This document shows, piece by piece, positions 7,741 to 14,541 of a stretch of DNA of 15,683 nucleotides. Position 1 is the first letter of the stretch, and every line of letters begins with the position of its first letter. Under the pieces are notes generated by a model. It ran no database searches and was not told where the DNA came from. It worked only from the letters and a program-made list of their open reading frames with translations. Both the position numbers and the translations under genes were made by a program. Origin of the DNA: Methanosarcinales archaeon (lineage in GTDB: Archaea > Halobacteriota > Methanosarcinia > Methanosarcinales > EX4572-44); NCBI GenBank assembly GCA_004212095.1, contig RXIJ01000051.1, positions 1 through 15,683 on the forward strand. Reading direction: 5' to 3'.

Positions 7741-7749
7741 CTTAGAAAT

Positions 7750-9108
7750 ATGCAGAAGTTATCAGTAGAGTTTAAGAACACACCAGGGAATGCTTCTCAA
7801 GTTCCTTGCTCTGTAAATGAGATATTAACCAGAGAGGACACTCTCAGTGTATCTAGTAAAGTACTGGCTGATAACAACTCCAATGAGAACCTACACTCTG
7901 GTATGAGTGGACAAAACATGAGAGTATTTGTCTTAAACATGCGTGGCAACCCATTAATACCAACAACACCAGGGAAAGCAAGAAAATTATTAGAACAAAA
8001 TAGAGCAAAGGTTGTGCAGCGAACACCTTTTACGATCCAACTATTATATGCAACAGGAGAAACAAAGCAAGATATTACTTTTGGTGTTGATCCAGGCTAT
8101 TCTTATATTGGCTATAGTGTTGTATCTGATACCACAGAACTGATAGCCGGTGAGGTTGAGCTTAGGAATGATATCACGAAATTGCTTGATCAAAGAGCAT
8201 CTTACCGCCGAACGCGCAGAGGTAGACTATGGCATCGAGAACCACGTTTTAACAATCGAGGCAGGGATAATGGATGGTTTGCACCAAGTATTCAGCACAA
8301 GCTTAATAGTCACATTAATTTCATTGACCGGATAAAGAGCATTCTACCAATAACGAAAACAGTTGTTGAGATTGCTTCATTCGATCAACAGAAGATACAA
8401 AATCCAGAGATATCGGGAGTTGAGTATCAACAGGGTGAATTGTTGGGATATGAGATCAGGGAATACCTGCTCGAAAAGTGGAAAAGGACATGTGCTTATT
8501 GTGGTAAAACTGATATACCACTTGAGATTGAGCATATTATCCCGAAATCAAGAGGCGGTTCAAACCGTGTTAGTAACTTAACAATTGCCTGCCATGCCTG
8601 TAATCAAGCCAAAGATAATATGACTGCTGGAGAGTTCGGGCATCCAACTATCCAGACGAAAGCTAAAAAGCCATTAAAATCTGCTGCTTTCATGAACATT
8701 GTTAAAAAAAAATTGGCAAACATCCTGGATTGTGAAGTCACTTATGGTTATATCACGAAACACGACAGGTTTAAATTAGGTCTTACTAAAAGCCATGTCA
8801 ACGATGCATTCGTAATCGCAAGTGGTAATACTCAACATCGATGTGAAACAGATACTGTAACATTAACAAGGCGTAACAACAGAAGCATCCAAACGAACCG
8901 AAAAGGATTTAAACCGTCTATAAGGAGGCATAGGTATAATCTTCAACCAAATGATCTTGTTGAACATGATGGATTATTATATTGGGTTAAAGGTGTCTTC
9001 AATTATGGAAAATGGGTTCGGTTGGTAGATTCAGCAGGGATTATAATCAATTCAAATATTAAAAAAGTAGAGTTGTTAAAATATGGTAAAGGACTACAAT
9101 TTACGTGA
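7750..9108 (+). CDS. iscB: IscB RNA-guided nuclease (RuvC plus HNH), stand-alone
   Basis: The 452-residue protein shows the full IscB layout. A PLMP/RRXRR-type N-terminal domain covers about 58-100 (VFVLNMRGNPLIP). RuvC-I has FGVDPGYSYIG with D114. An arginine-rich bridge helix runs about 149-172 (ASYRRTRRGRLWHREPRF). RuvC-II has VVEIA with E207. The HNH domain has CAYC (C248, C251), EIEHIIP (H262), N276 and CHAC (C281, C284). RuvC-III has SHVNDA with H349 and D352. The tail (about 398-445, LQPNDLVEHDGLLYWVKG) matches the C-terminal target-recognition region. All catalytic residues are present, so an active RNA-guided DNA nuclease is predicted. About 57 residues precede the usual IscB start, and Met57 would give the typical N-terminus but has no good ribosome binding site. 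No transposase partner is seen. Confidence 0.9.
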   Translation: MQKLSVEFKNTPGNASQVPCSVNEILTREDTLSVSSKVLADNNSNENLHSGMSGQNMRVFVLNMRGNPLIPTTPGKARKLLEQNRAKVVQRTPFTIQLLYATGETKQDITFGVDPGYSYIGYSVVSDTTELIAGEVELRNDITKLLDQRASYRRTRRGRLWHREPRFNNRGRDNGWFAPSIQHKLNSHINFIDRIKSILPITKTVVEIASFDQQKIQNPEISGVEYQQGELLGYEIREYLLEKWKRTCAYCGKTDIPLEIEHIIPKSRGGSNRVSNLTIACHACNQAKDNMTAGEFGHPTIQTKAKKPLKSAAFMNIVKKKLANILDCEVTYGYITKHDRFKLGLTKSHVNDAFVIASGNTQHRCETDTVTLTRRNNRSIQTNRKGFKPSIRRHRYNLQPNDLVEHDGLLYWVKGVFNYGKWVRLVDSAGIIINSNIKKVELLKYGKGLQFT

Positions 9109-9178
9109 ACACAATTTATCCCCTTTCTTTCGGGAGGAGTCTTCAAATTAAGATAAAAAAGAGGTCGAAACAGGTACG
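9109..9178 (+). other. iscB-argJ intergenic segment with a right-end-like motif
   Basis: CCCC at 9120-9123 and GGG at 9132-9134 could form a weak hairpin. The stretch through TCTTCAA (9140-9146) resembles 7681-7706 upstream of iscB. GAGGT at 9161-9165 is a possible but distant ribosome binding site for argJ. No gene is seen here. Confidence 0.35.
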
Positions 9179-10348
9179 ATGAAAGAACTTAACAGTGGAA
9201 TCTGCGCCATAGAAGGTATCAGCACGTGGGGTATTAAAGAAGGGAAATATGGACTTGCCATAATACTTGCAGAGGGTTTTGCAGTTGCTGTCTACACACA
9301 GAATAAAGTAATTGCTGCTCCACTGGTTGTTACAAAGAATCATCTTGAAAGTCAGGAAGGGCGCATAAAAGCAATTATTGTAAACAGCGGAAACGCCAAT
9401 GCCTGCACAGGTCAAAAAGGAATTGAAGATGCAGAGGAAATGTGTAAAATCCTCGCACAAAAGCTCAATTGCAAAAAAGAAGAAATCCTTGTTGCATCAA
9501 CAGGCATAATCGGGCGACTTCTCTCAGTTGACAAAATAAAACAGCAAATAGATAAAGTAATGCCAGGAATTGCATCAGGAAGTGTTGCAAGTCAAAAAAC
9601 AGCAGAAGCAATAATAACCACTGACACCACGATCAAGCAGTTCGCAGTAGAAACCGTGGGGAATGTACACGTTGGCGGTATTGCAAAAGGTGCAGGAATG
9701 ATTGCACCAAACATGGCAACAATGCTCGCTTTTATCTGCACGGATGCGTGTCTTCCATACGATGTTCTACAGGACTGCCTGCAGAAATCCGTAGATAAAA
9801 GTTTTAATATGACAATCGTTGATGGGGATACTAGCACAAACGACATGACAATCCTCATAACCACTGGAAAAAGGGAATGCAACGTAACAGAATTCCAGCA
9901 AGCACTGGATACAACCTGCATCAATCTTGCCAGGATGATGGCAAAAGATGGGGAGGGTGCAACAAAACTAATCGAACTTACGGTAACAGGTGCAGAAACG
10001 CCAGATGACGCAAAAAAGATCGCACGAACGATACTTACATCACCACTTGTAAAAACCGCAATCTTCGGGGAAGACCCAAACTGGGGGCGCATCATTGCAG
10101 CAGCAGGTAGAAGTGGTGCAAACATGAACCAAAAAAAAATAACCCTCAAATTCTCAGACAAGAATGATAGTGCAACAACAATAGATAAGGGAAACATCCT
10201 TGAAACCACGAGCAAAATTAAAAAGATAATGAAATCAGACACCATTAATATAGAACTTGACCTTAACATCGGGAAAGCTACAGCAGCGGGTTGGGGATGC
10301 GACCTTACCTACGAATATGTAAAAATAAATGCAAAATACAGAACATAA
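9179..10348 (+). CDS. argJ: ArgJ, ornithine acetyltransferase (possibly bifunctional)
   Basis: This 389-residue protein transfers the acetyl group from N-acetylornithine to glutamate, the cyclic route of arginine biosynthesis. Many homologues also use acetyl-CoA to make N-acetylglutamate. The family signature is unmistakable: NSGNANACTG at 69-78, VASTGIIGRLL at 105-115, and KGAGMIAPNMATM at 170-182. The precursor self-cleaves between Ala180 and Thr181, so Thr181 becomes the N-terminal nucleophile of the beta chain. Further conserved segments are VDGDTSTND and GEDPNWGRI with AAAGRSGA. Its length is normal. The start ATG has only weak ribosome binding sequences. It precedes cbiG by about 12 bases, so it may be cotranscribed with the cobalamin genes, although the pathways are unrelated. 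Whether it is mono- or bifunctional cannot be read from sequence. Confidence 0.95.
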   Translation: MKELNSGICAIEGISTWGIKEGKYGLAIILAEGFAVAVYTQNKVIAAPLVVTKNHLESQEGRIKAIIVNSGNANACTGQKGIEDAEEMCKILAQKLNCKKEEILVASTGIIGRLLSVDKIKQQIDKVMPGIASGSVASQKTAEAIITTDTTIKQFAVETVGNVHVGGIAKGAGMIAPNMATMLAFICTDACLPYDVLQDCLQKSVDKSFNMTIVDGDTSTNDMTILITTGKRECNVTEFQQALDTTCINLARMMAKDGEGATKLIELTVTGAETPDDAKKIARTILTSPLVKTAIFGEDPNWGRIIAAAGRSGANMNQKKITLKFSDKNDSATTIDKGNILETTSKIKKIMKSDTINIELDLNIGKATAAGWGCDLTYEYVKINAKYRT

Positions 10349-10360
10349 GAACGTCCTTTG

Positions 10361-11248
10361 ATGATGACTGATAAAAATATTGCGATTATAGCTTTCAAAA
10401 GGGATGAGGTGAAAGCAAGACGACTCCAGCGTAATCTTGGTGCAGACCTGTTGTTCTATTGTGAAGGTGTATTTGAAAAAGCACTTTCGTACAGTGCGGT
10501 TGTAGCAATAATGGCTGTGGGAATAGCGGTTAGGTCTGTAGCTCCCTTTTTAAGGGATAAATGGTCTGATACTCCGCTTGTTGTTGTGGATTCGAATCTA
10601 ACTTTTGCAGTATCTCTTGTGGGGGGACATCATGGTGCAAACGAGCTTGCCTTAAAACTTGGAAAACTCGGACTTGTTTCGGTGATTACTACTGCAACCG
10701 ATGCACATCAAAGACCATCGGTCGAGGGAATTACAAAACAGTTGGGGGCAAGGGTTGTTAACAGACAATCAACAAAAAGTGTGAATCTTGCACTTCTTAA
10801 AGATGATGTACCTGTAATTTATCTCAGTGGCCCAAAAGTTGTGCTGGTTGATGACAATGTTTCTGTGGTTGAAAAGAAAGACCTTCGCGGAAAGTTCATC
10901 GTTGGAATCGGTGCACACCGTAATATTAACAGTGATAAAGTGATTACAGCTGTTATGATGGCAATTGAAACTGCAGGTGTTTCCATTGATGATGTTTCTT
11001 TTTTTGCAACTGCTGAGTTAAAAAAAGGTGAACAGGGACTTATTGGTGCAGCAGAGCATTTTGCCAAGCCAATAGTGTACGTGTCGCACGATATTATTAA
11101 CACGATGAACCCGCCTTCTGCATCAAAGGCGTCACGTCTTGGACTGGTTGGTGTGTGTGAACCCGCGGCTCTTGCAGTATCCCACAAAAAAACAATTATT
11201 CTTCCAAAACAAATCTACGGAGATGTGACCATTGCAATCGCAAAATAA
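10361..11248 (+). CDS. cbiG: CbiG, cobalt-precorrin-5A hydrolase
   Basis: CbiG opens the delta-lactone of cobalt-precorrin-5A and releases acetaldehyde (C20 with its methyl group) in the anaerobic corrin pathway. The 295-residue protein has the CbiG N-terminal part (VAIMAVGIAVRSVAPFLRDK at 48-67), the central GGHHGANELA at 88-97 followed by VITTATDAHQ at 108-117, and the C-terminal domain with FIVGIGAHRN at 179-188, FFATAELKKGE at 214-224 and GVCEPAAL at 264-271. Two consecutive ATGs (10361 and 10364) and a TTG at 10358 are all possible starts. None has a clear ribosome binding site, so translation may depend on the argJ stop 12 bases upstream. The end overlaps cbiH by 17 bases. Confidence 0.92.
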   Translation: MMTDKNIAIIAFKRDEVKARRLQRNLGADLLFYCEGVFEKALSYSAVVAIMAVGIAVRSVAPFLRDKWSDTPLVVVDSNLTFAVSLVGGHHGANELALKLGKLGLVSVITTATDAHQRPSVEGITKQLGARVVNRQSTKSVNLALLKDDVPVIYLSGPKVVLVDDNVSVVEKKDLRGKFIVGIGAHRNINSDKVITAVMMAIETAGVSIDDVSFFATAELKKGEQGLIGAAEHFAKPIVYVSHDIINTMNPPSASKASRLGLVGVCEPAALAVSHKKTIILPKQIYGDVTIAIAK

Positions 11249-12011
11249 TAACAATAGCAACAACAATAAACTGTATGTAGTTGGTATTGGACCCGGTTCT
11301 GTGCAGGATATGACCATTCGTGCACAAAAAGCACTTGAGACCTCTGAATACATACTTGGAAACAGCACGTATCTTGACCAGATAGCTCCACTACTTGACG
11401 GGAAAAAAGTTATTAGAAGTTATATGGGGGATGAGGTGAAACGTGCACAAAAAGCACTCGAACTTGCAGAGAACAGCATCGTATCCATCATCAGTGGTGG
11501 TGATGCCAACATCTACGGTATGGCAGGACTCGTTCTTGAGGTAGCAGAGAAAAAAGAACAAACCAATATTGAAATAATACCAGGTGTTACTGCTATTACT
11601 GCATCAGCAGCATGTCTTGGAGCACCTATCACAGCAGACTTTGCAGTCATAAGTTTGAGTGATCTCCTTACACCATGGGAAATTATTAAAGAGCGGCTGT
11701 ATGCTGCTGCCAGAGCCGACTTTGTGATAGCCCTCTACAATCCCAAAAGCAGGAAGAGAACAGGTCATCTCAAAGAAGCAATTCAAATAATCTCACAGGA
11801 GAAAAAACCGCAAACACCGGTCGGAATAGCTCAAAACATAACAAGAGAAGGTGAACACACAATCGTCACAACACTTGGAGAATTTATGAAATTCTATGAG
11901 GACGTTGATATGCGCACAACAATTCTCATTGGAAACCGGGAAAGTAGAATATGGAATAACGCCGATAGAGTGATAACACCACGTGGATACCATAAAAAAT
12001 ATGACTACTGA
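11232..12011 (+). CDS. cbiH: CbiH, cobalt-factor III / precorrin-3B C17-methyltransferase
   Basis: CbiH methylates C17 of the corrin precursor with S-adenosylmethionine and drives ring contraction. The protein (259 residues) carries the tetrapyrrole methylase signatures: YVVGIGPGSVQDMT at 15-28, SGGDANIYGMAG near 88-99, and PGVTAITASAACLGAPI near 119-135, then the CbiH-typical SLSDLLTPWE and ALYNPKSRKR. The start is TTG 11232, overlapping cbiG, with GGAG 9 bases upstream. It gives an odd leader, MQSQNNNNSNNNK, coded by an AAT/AAC-rich run. No other standard start lies before the conserved core, so TTG is likely. It overlaps cbiC at its end and is read in the same direction, as in many archaeal cbi clusters. 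Confidence 0.93.
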   Translation: MQSQNNNNSNNNKLYVVGIGPGSVQDMTIRAQKALETSEYILGNSTYLDQIAPLLDGKKVIRSYMGDEVKRAQKALELAENSIVSIISGGDANIYGMAGLVLEVAEKKEQTNIEIIPGVTAITASAACLGAPITADFAVISLSDLLTPWEIIKERLYAAARADFVIALYNPKSRKRTGHLKEAIQIISQEKKPQTPVGIAQNITREGEHTIVTTLGEFMKFYEDVDMRTTILIGNRESRIWNNADRVITPRGYHKKYDY

Positions 12012-12615
12012 TATTGGAGCAACAACACAGGAAGCACGCGATATATCAAACAAAAGCCGAGATATCGTATCGCAGATAATTAAAGGGAACACCATTGAAG
12101 ACGGTATAAAAAAACGGTGCATAATTGCAACAGGTGATCCCTCGTTCAAAGATTTGATCGTATTCAAACACAACCCTGTTGAAGAAGGAATTAAAGCAAT
12201 CAAACAATCATGCACTATGTACACAGACATTCACATGGTGCAGATAGGAATATTGAAAAAAGGGCACAACTGTGAAATAGAGTGTGCTCTTGACTATGGG
12301 AAAAACATTGCAGAAGAAAAACAGATCACTCGCACATCAGCAGGATTTCTTGCCCTTGGGGAACGACTCAACCACAGCATAATAATAATCGGAAACGCAC
12401 CATCTGCAGCAATAACAATCAACAATATGATAAAACAGGAGATTATCGAACCCTCTCTTGTAATTGCGACACCAGTAGGATTTGTCAATGCTTCAAACTC
12501 AAAAGAGTATATTCGAAACATGAGCATTCCATCGATTACAAGCATCGGTACACGAGGCGGCACACCAATAGCAGTAGCAATAATAAACGAAATAATTAAC
12601 CGAATACAAATTTAA
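12001..12615 (+). CDS. cbiC: CbiC, cobalt-precorrin-8 methylmutase, with the expected catalytic His replaced
   Basis: CbiC moves a methyl group from C11 to C12 to form cobyrinate. The 204-residue protein matches the family along its length: TTQEARDISNKSRDIV at 8-23, KRCIIATGDPSF at 38-49, TDIHMVQIGI at 75-84, TPVGFVNASNSKE at 157-169 and GTRGGTPIAVA at 183-193. The usual motif is R-x-I-H-A-x-G-D, where His is the catalytic acid. Here the codons read Cys40-Ile41-Ile42, so the His position is Ile42. Either this lineage uses another residue or activity differs. The start overlaps cbiH by 11 bases. A GTG at 11983 in the same frame would add six residues. Neither has a convincing ribosome binding site. 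The next gene is convergent, 12 bases away. Confidence 0.88.
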   Translation: MTTDIGATTQEARDISNKSRDIVSQIIKGNTIEDGIKKRCIIATGDPSFKDLIVFKHNPVEEGIKAIKQSCTMYTDIHMVQIGILKKGHNCEIECALDYGKNIAEEKQITRTSAGFLALGERLNHSIIIIGNAPSAAITINNMIKQEIIEPSLVIATPVGFVNASNSKEYIRNMSIPSITSIGTRGGTPIAVAIINEIINRIQI

Positions 12616-12627
12616 AATTTCGGTGTC

Positions 12628-13086
12628 TTAATGACCAGGGAAATCTACGACCTCTCTGAGTATAAACTCAATTTCTTTATCTTTGTATCTAAAATTAGCC
12701 ACAACCTTTTTTAGATTATCAGACAATTTATTATATCCCCATAAACACCTTACTTTTGTTTCTTCTGCATCATTTCTGACAGAGTAATAAGGCAGGTTTA
12801 CATGGAAAAATGAGATCGTGTCGGCATCTCTTAAAACATCCACTCTTCTGTTGCCTCCTGTTTCATGACTACTTACAAGAAAAAAAACATCATTGATCAA
12901 TTCCTTTCCTACGTTGCATTCCACCATTATTTCTTTTAATATCTTGGCGCTGTTTAAAGCATGAGCTTTTTTAAAATCATCGTAGCTTATGTAGTCTTTC
13001 CGTATTACTTTTTGTTCTTCGATAGCTCTTTCAATATCATGACCTAAAGCAGCTATTTTCAAAGCGTCATCAGCATTAGGCTCCAA
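12628..13086 (-). CDS. HD-domain protein of unknown substrate; true start probably lies upstream
   Basis: The 152 residues from TTG 13086 include IAALGHDIERA (H16-D17), then FKKAHALNSAKIL and VSSHETGGN, a set of histidines and HD typical of metal-dependent phosphohydrolases. DADTISFF follows. The same frame stays open upstream to about 13230 and encodes IDSIDCVKKKLEEIIDKS (13191-13141) and LVPEDPIHSKNTLEWLLKL, continuous with the conserved-looking core. No ATG, GTG or TTG occurs in that part. ATT 13185, overlapping the previous stop as ATTGA, or ATA 13200, which lies 6 bases after GGTGGTGG, are possible unusual starts. I give the first standard start here. It is the last gene of the inositol-phosphate operon, with no known role in it. 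A DUF4202-like family is possible but not certain. Confidence 0.75.
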   Translation of the reverse strand: MEPNADDALKIAALGHDIERAIEEQKVIRKDYISYDDFKKAHALNSAKILKEIMVECNVGKELINDVFFLVSSHETGGNRRVDVLRDADTISFFHVNLPYYSVRNDAEETKVRCLWGYNKLSDNLKKVVANFRYKDKEIEFILREVVDFPGH

Positions 13087-13180
13087 TTTAAGCAGCCACT
13101 CCAGAGTGTTTTTCGAGTGTATCGGGTCCTCGGGAACAAGAGATTTATCAATAATCTCCTCGAGCTTCTTCTTTACGCAA

Positions 13181-14539
13181 TCAATACTGTCTATTTTTAT
13201 ATAGAACCACCACCCTTCTGATATTTTCTGTATTCATCAAAATAGCGATTAAAAGGATTGTTAAGAATGGAAAGTCTATTATTTCCACATGAAATAAAAA
13301 ACGCATATTCAGTAGTGCAAAAAGAAATATAATAAATATCCTGACATCACGACCCATTCTGAAATAGTGTCCTTTTAAACCGATTTTTTTCTTCATAAAG
13401 CCGTCATATTTGTCAGCGGTATAGCTATTCATGAATGTTCCTATAATTGCCAGAAACCCGACAGCAAGACACAGGATGTTTTCACTTAGAAAATAGACGT
13501 AATACGTCAAACCGAAAAGAAGGAATGCATCTGCATAGCGATCTAAAACAGCATCAAACCATGCTCCAAACTCTGTTTCATTGAATTTCAATCTTGCTAC
13601 TTCGCCGTCACAACCATCGACAATAGATGATACCTGTGCCAGTGTTGCCCCGATAACTAAATTAATCCATCCCCCTAAAAAGAAAAAAAATGCCCCAATA
13701 CAACAGAGGATAAAAGAGAGAAATGATATAACGTTTGGAGTAACACCCGTTTTCACAAGACACTTTGAAATTTTAGTTGATATCGGTCTGTTAAAGTGTC
13801 TTGACACTGGTCCATCGGAAGTCTTTTTTAACGTATCCAAAAGCTTGTTTTCAGCTTTTTTAAATGTTCCCTCATCATCCACATCAATCCAGTAGTCATT
13901 CGTAATATCAAAGGTTTTAGCTTTTCCTCTGTTAGCCAGTACCTTTACTCCTCCGGAAAGAGTGCTATCACCACTACGTGAACTTTCTTCCAAGGCTTCA
14001 AATATTGCAGGCGAACAAAGAAAAATTCCAGTGTCGTAAGCGTTATATTTCTTGATGTTCTTGCCTATGTCTAAAATCCTGTTATCTTCAACAAGGACTT
14101 TGGTAACATCATCAACATCAACAAGCTTGTTTTTAATGTTGTAATCTACAGTTAGTACAACTTCGCCATCTGCTATTTCTTCATCTTTTAGTTTTACCAG
14201 TATTGATTCATCGAAGATGTGATCTCCCATCAGCAAAATAAAATTTTCATTTAATAGTTTTTCTGCCTTAAGGACAGATATGCCGTTCCCATTTTTCCAT
14301 TCTTCGTTTATGATATGGGTTATTTTTATATTTCTGTCTTTTTTAAACTGGTTGAGATGTTGTCTTACTTTTTCGCCATTGTACCCGGTTACCACATAAA
14401 AAGAAGTCAAGCCGCTCTTTTTTGCAGTTAGTATTGCCCGTTCAATAAGGGATAATCCAAGAAGAGAAACGAGAGGTTTTGAATCACCCCTTTTTGATAG
14501 CCTGCTTCCCAGTCCTGCAGCGATGATCAGGCATTTCAT
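13181..14539 (-). CDS. Bifunctional CTP:inositol-1-phosphate cytidylyltransferase / di-myo-inositol-phosphate-phosphate synthase
   Basis: The 452-residue fusion makes the compatible solute di-myo-inositol phosphate. The N-terminal half is a nucleotidyltransferase: IIAAGLGSRL at 5-14, then KPL at 21-23, NGNGISVLKAE at 83-93 and MGDHIFD at 104-110. It forms CDP-inositol from inositol phosphate. The C-terminal half is a membrane CDP-alcohol transferase with a perfect active-site motif: D308, D311-G312, A315-R316, G325, D329 and D333. Several hydrophobic segments (about 270-303, 337-370, 400-412, 423-436) span the membrane. It joins CDP-inositol to another inositol phosphate, and a phosphatase then finishes the product. 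The gene starts two bases after the inositol-phosphate synthase stop, so the two are coupled. The same fusion is characterised in Archaeoglobus. Archaetidylinositol synthesis is a less likely alternative. Confidence 0.9.
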   Translation of the reverse strand: MKCLIIAAGLGSRLSKRGDSKPLVSLLGLSLIERAILTAKKSGLTSFYVVTGYNGEKVRQHLNQFKKDRNIKITHIINEEWKNGNGISVLKAEKLLNENFILLMGDHIFDESILVKLKDEEIADGEVVLTVDYNIKNKLVDVDDVTKVLVEDNRILDIGKNIKKYNAYDTGIFLCSPAIFEALEESSRSGDSTLSGGVKVLANRGKAKTFDITNDYWIDVDDEGTFKKAENKLLDTLKKTSDGPVSRHFNRPISTKISKCLVKTGVTPNVISFLSFILCCIGAFFFFLGGWINLVIGATLAQVSSIVDGCDGEVARLKFNETEFGAWFDAVLDRYADAFLLFGLTYYVYFLSENILCLAVGFLAIIGTFMNSYTADKYDGFMKKKIGLKGHYFRMGRDVRIFIIFLFALLNMRFLFHVEIIDFPFLTILLIAILMNTENIRRVVVLYKNRQY

Positions 14540-14541
14540 TA

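Larger units (their letters stand above)
7553..7749 (+). ncRNA. Candidate OMEGA (ωRNA) guide-RNA scaffold in front of iscB
   Basis: This non-coding stretch is packed with base-pairing segments. There is an 8-bp hairpin 7573-7580/7584-7591, which competes with 7555-7562/7583-7590. A 9-bp hairpin 7616-7624/7630-7638 has a GGGAA loop. A third hairpin is 7667-7672/7676-7681. A fourth is CCCCT 7681-7685 with AGGGG 7695-7699. A fifth is CTTGA 7700-7704 with TCAAG 7715-7719. CAATCAA (7647-7653) can pair with TTGATTG (7725-7731), enclosing the last three and ending just before the iscB ribosome binding site. IscB proteins are known to use an RNA encoded directly upstream of the gene, with the guide at its 5' side. 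The exact ends are unknown, and no covariance test was possible. Confidence 0.5.
7553..9150 (+). mobile_element. Putative non-autonomous IscB-bearing insertion (IS200/IS605-like, no transposase)
   Basis: IscB genes belong to or derive from IS200/IS605-superfamily elements. Here the gene is flanked upstream by the hairpin-rich segment and downstream by a CCCC..CTTTCGGGAGGAG segment (9120-9139) that resembles the upstream CCCCTCCCTTCGGAAGGGG (7681-7699). No tnpA gene lies in the window. The boundaries are approximate: the left limit is set at the first hairpin arm and the right limit just past the shared motif and TTCAA. Subterminal hairpins without classical terminal inverted repeats are normal for this superfamily. 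No target duplication is expected. Confidence 0.4.

Noticed and set aside
9592..10269. A 225-codon open frame on the - strand inside argJ.
   Set aside because: It lies fully within the clear ArgJ coding sequence, shows low-complexity hydrophobic and serine-rich sequence, and has no recognisable motif.
13581..13895. A 104-codon + strand frame within the inositol-phosphate fusion gene.
   Set aside because: It is antisense to the conserved CDP-alcohol transferase motif and is best explained as a chance frame.
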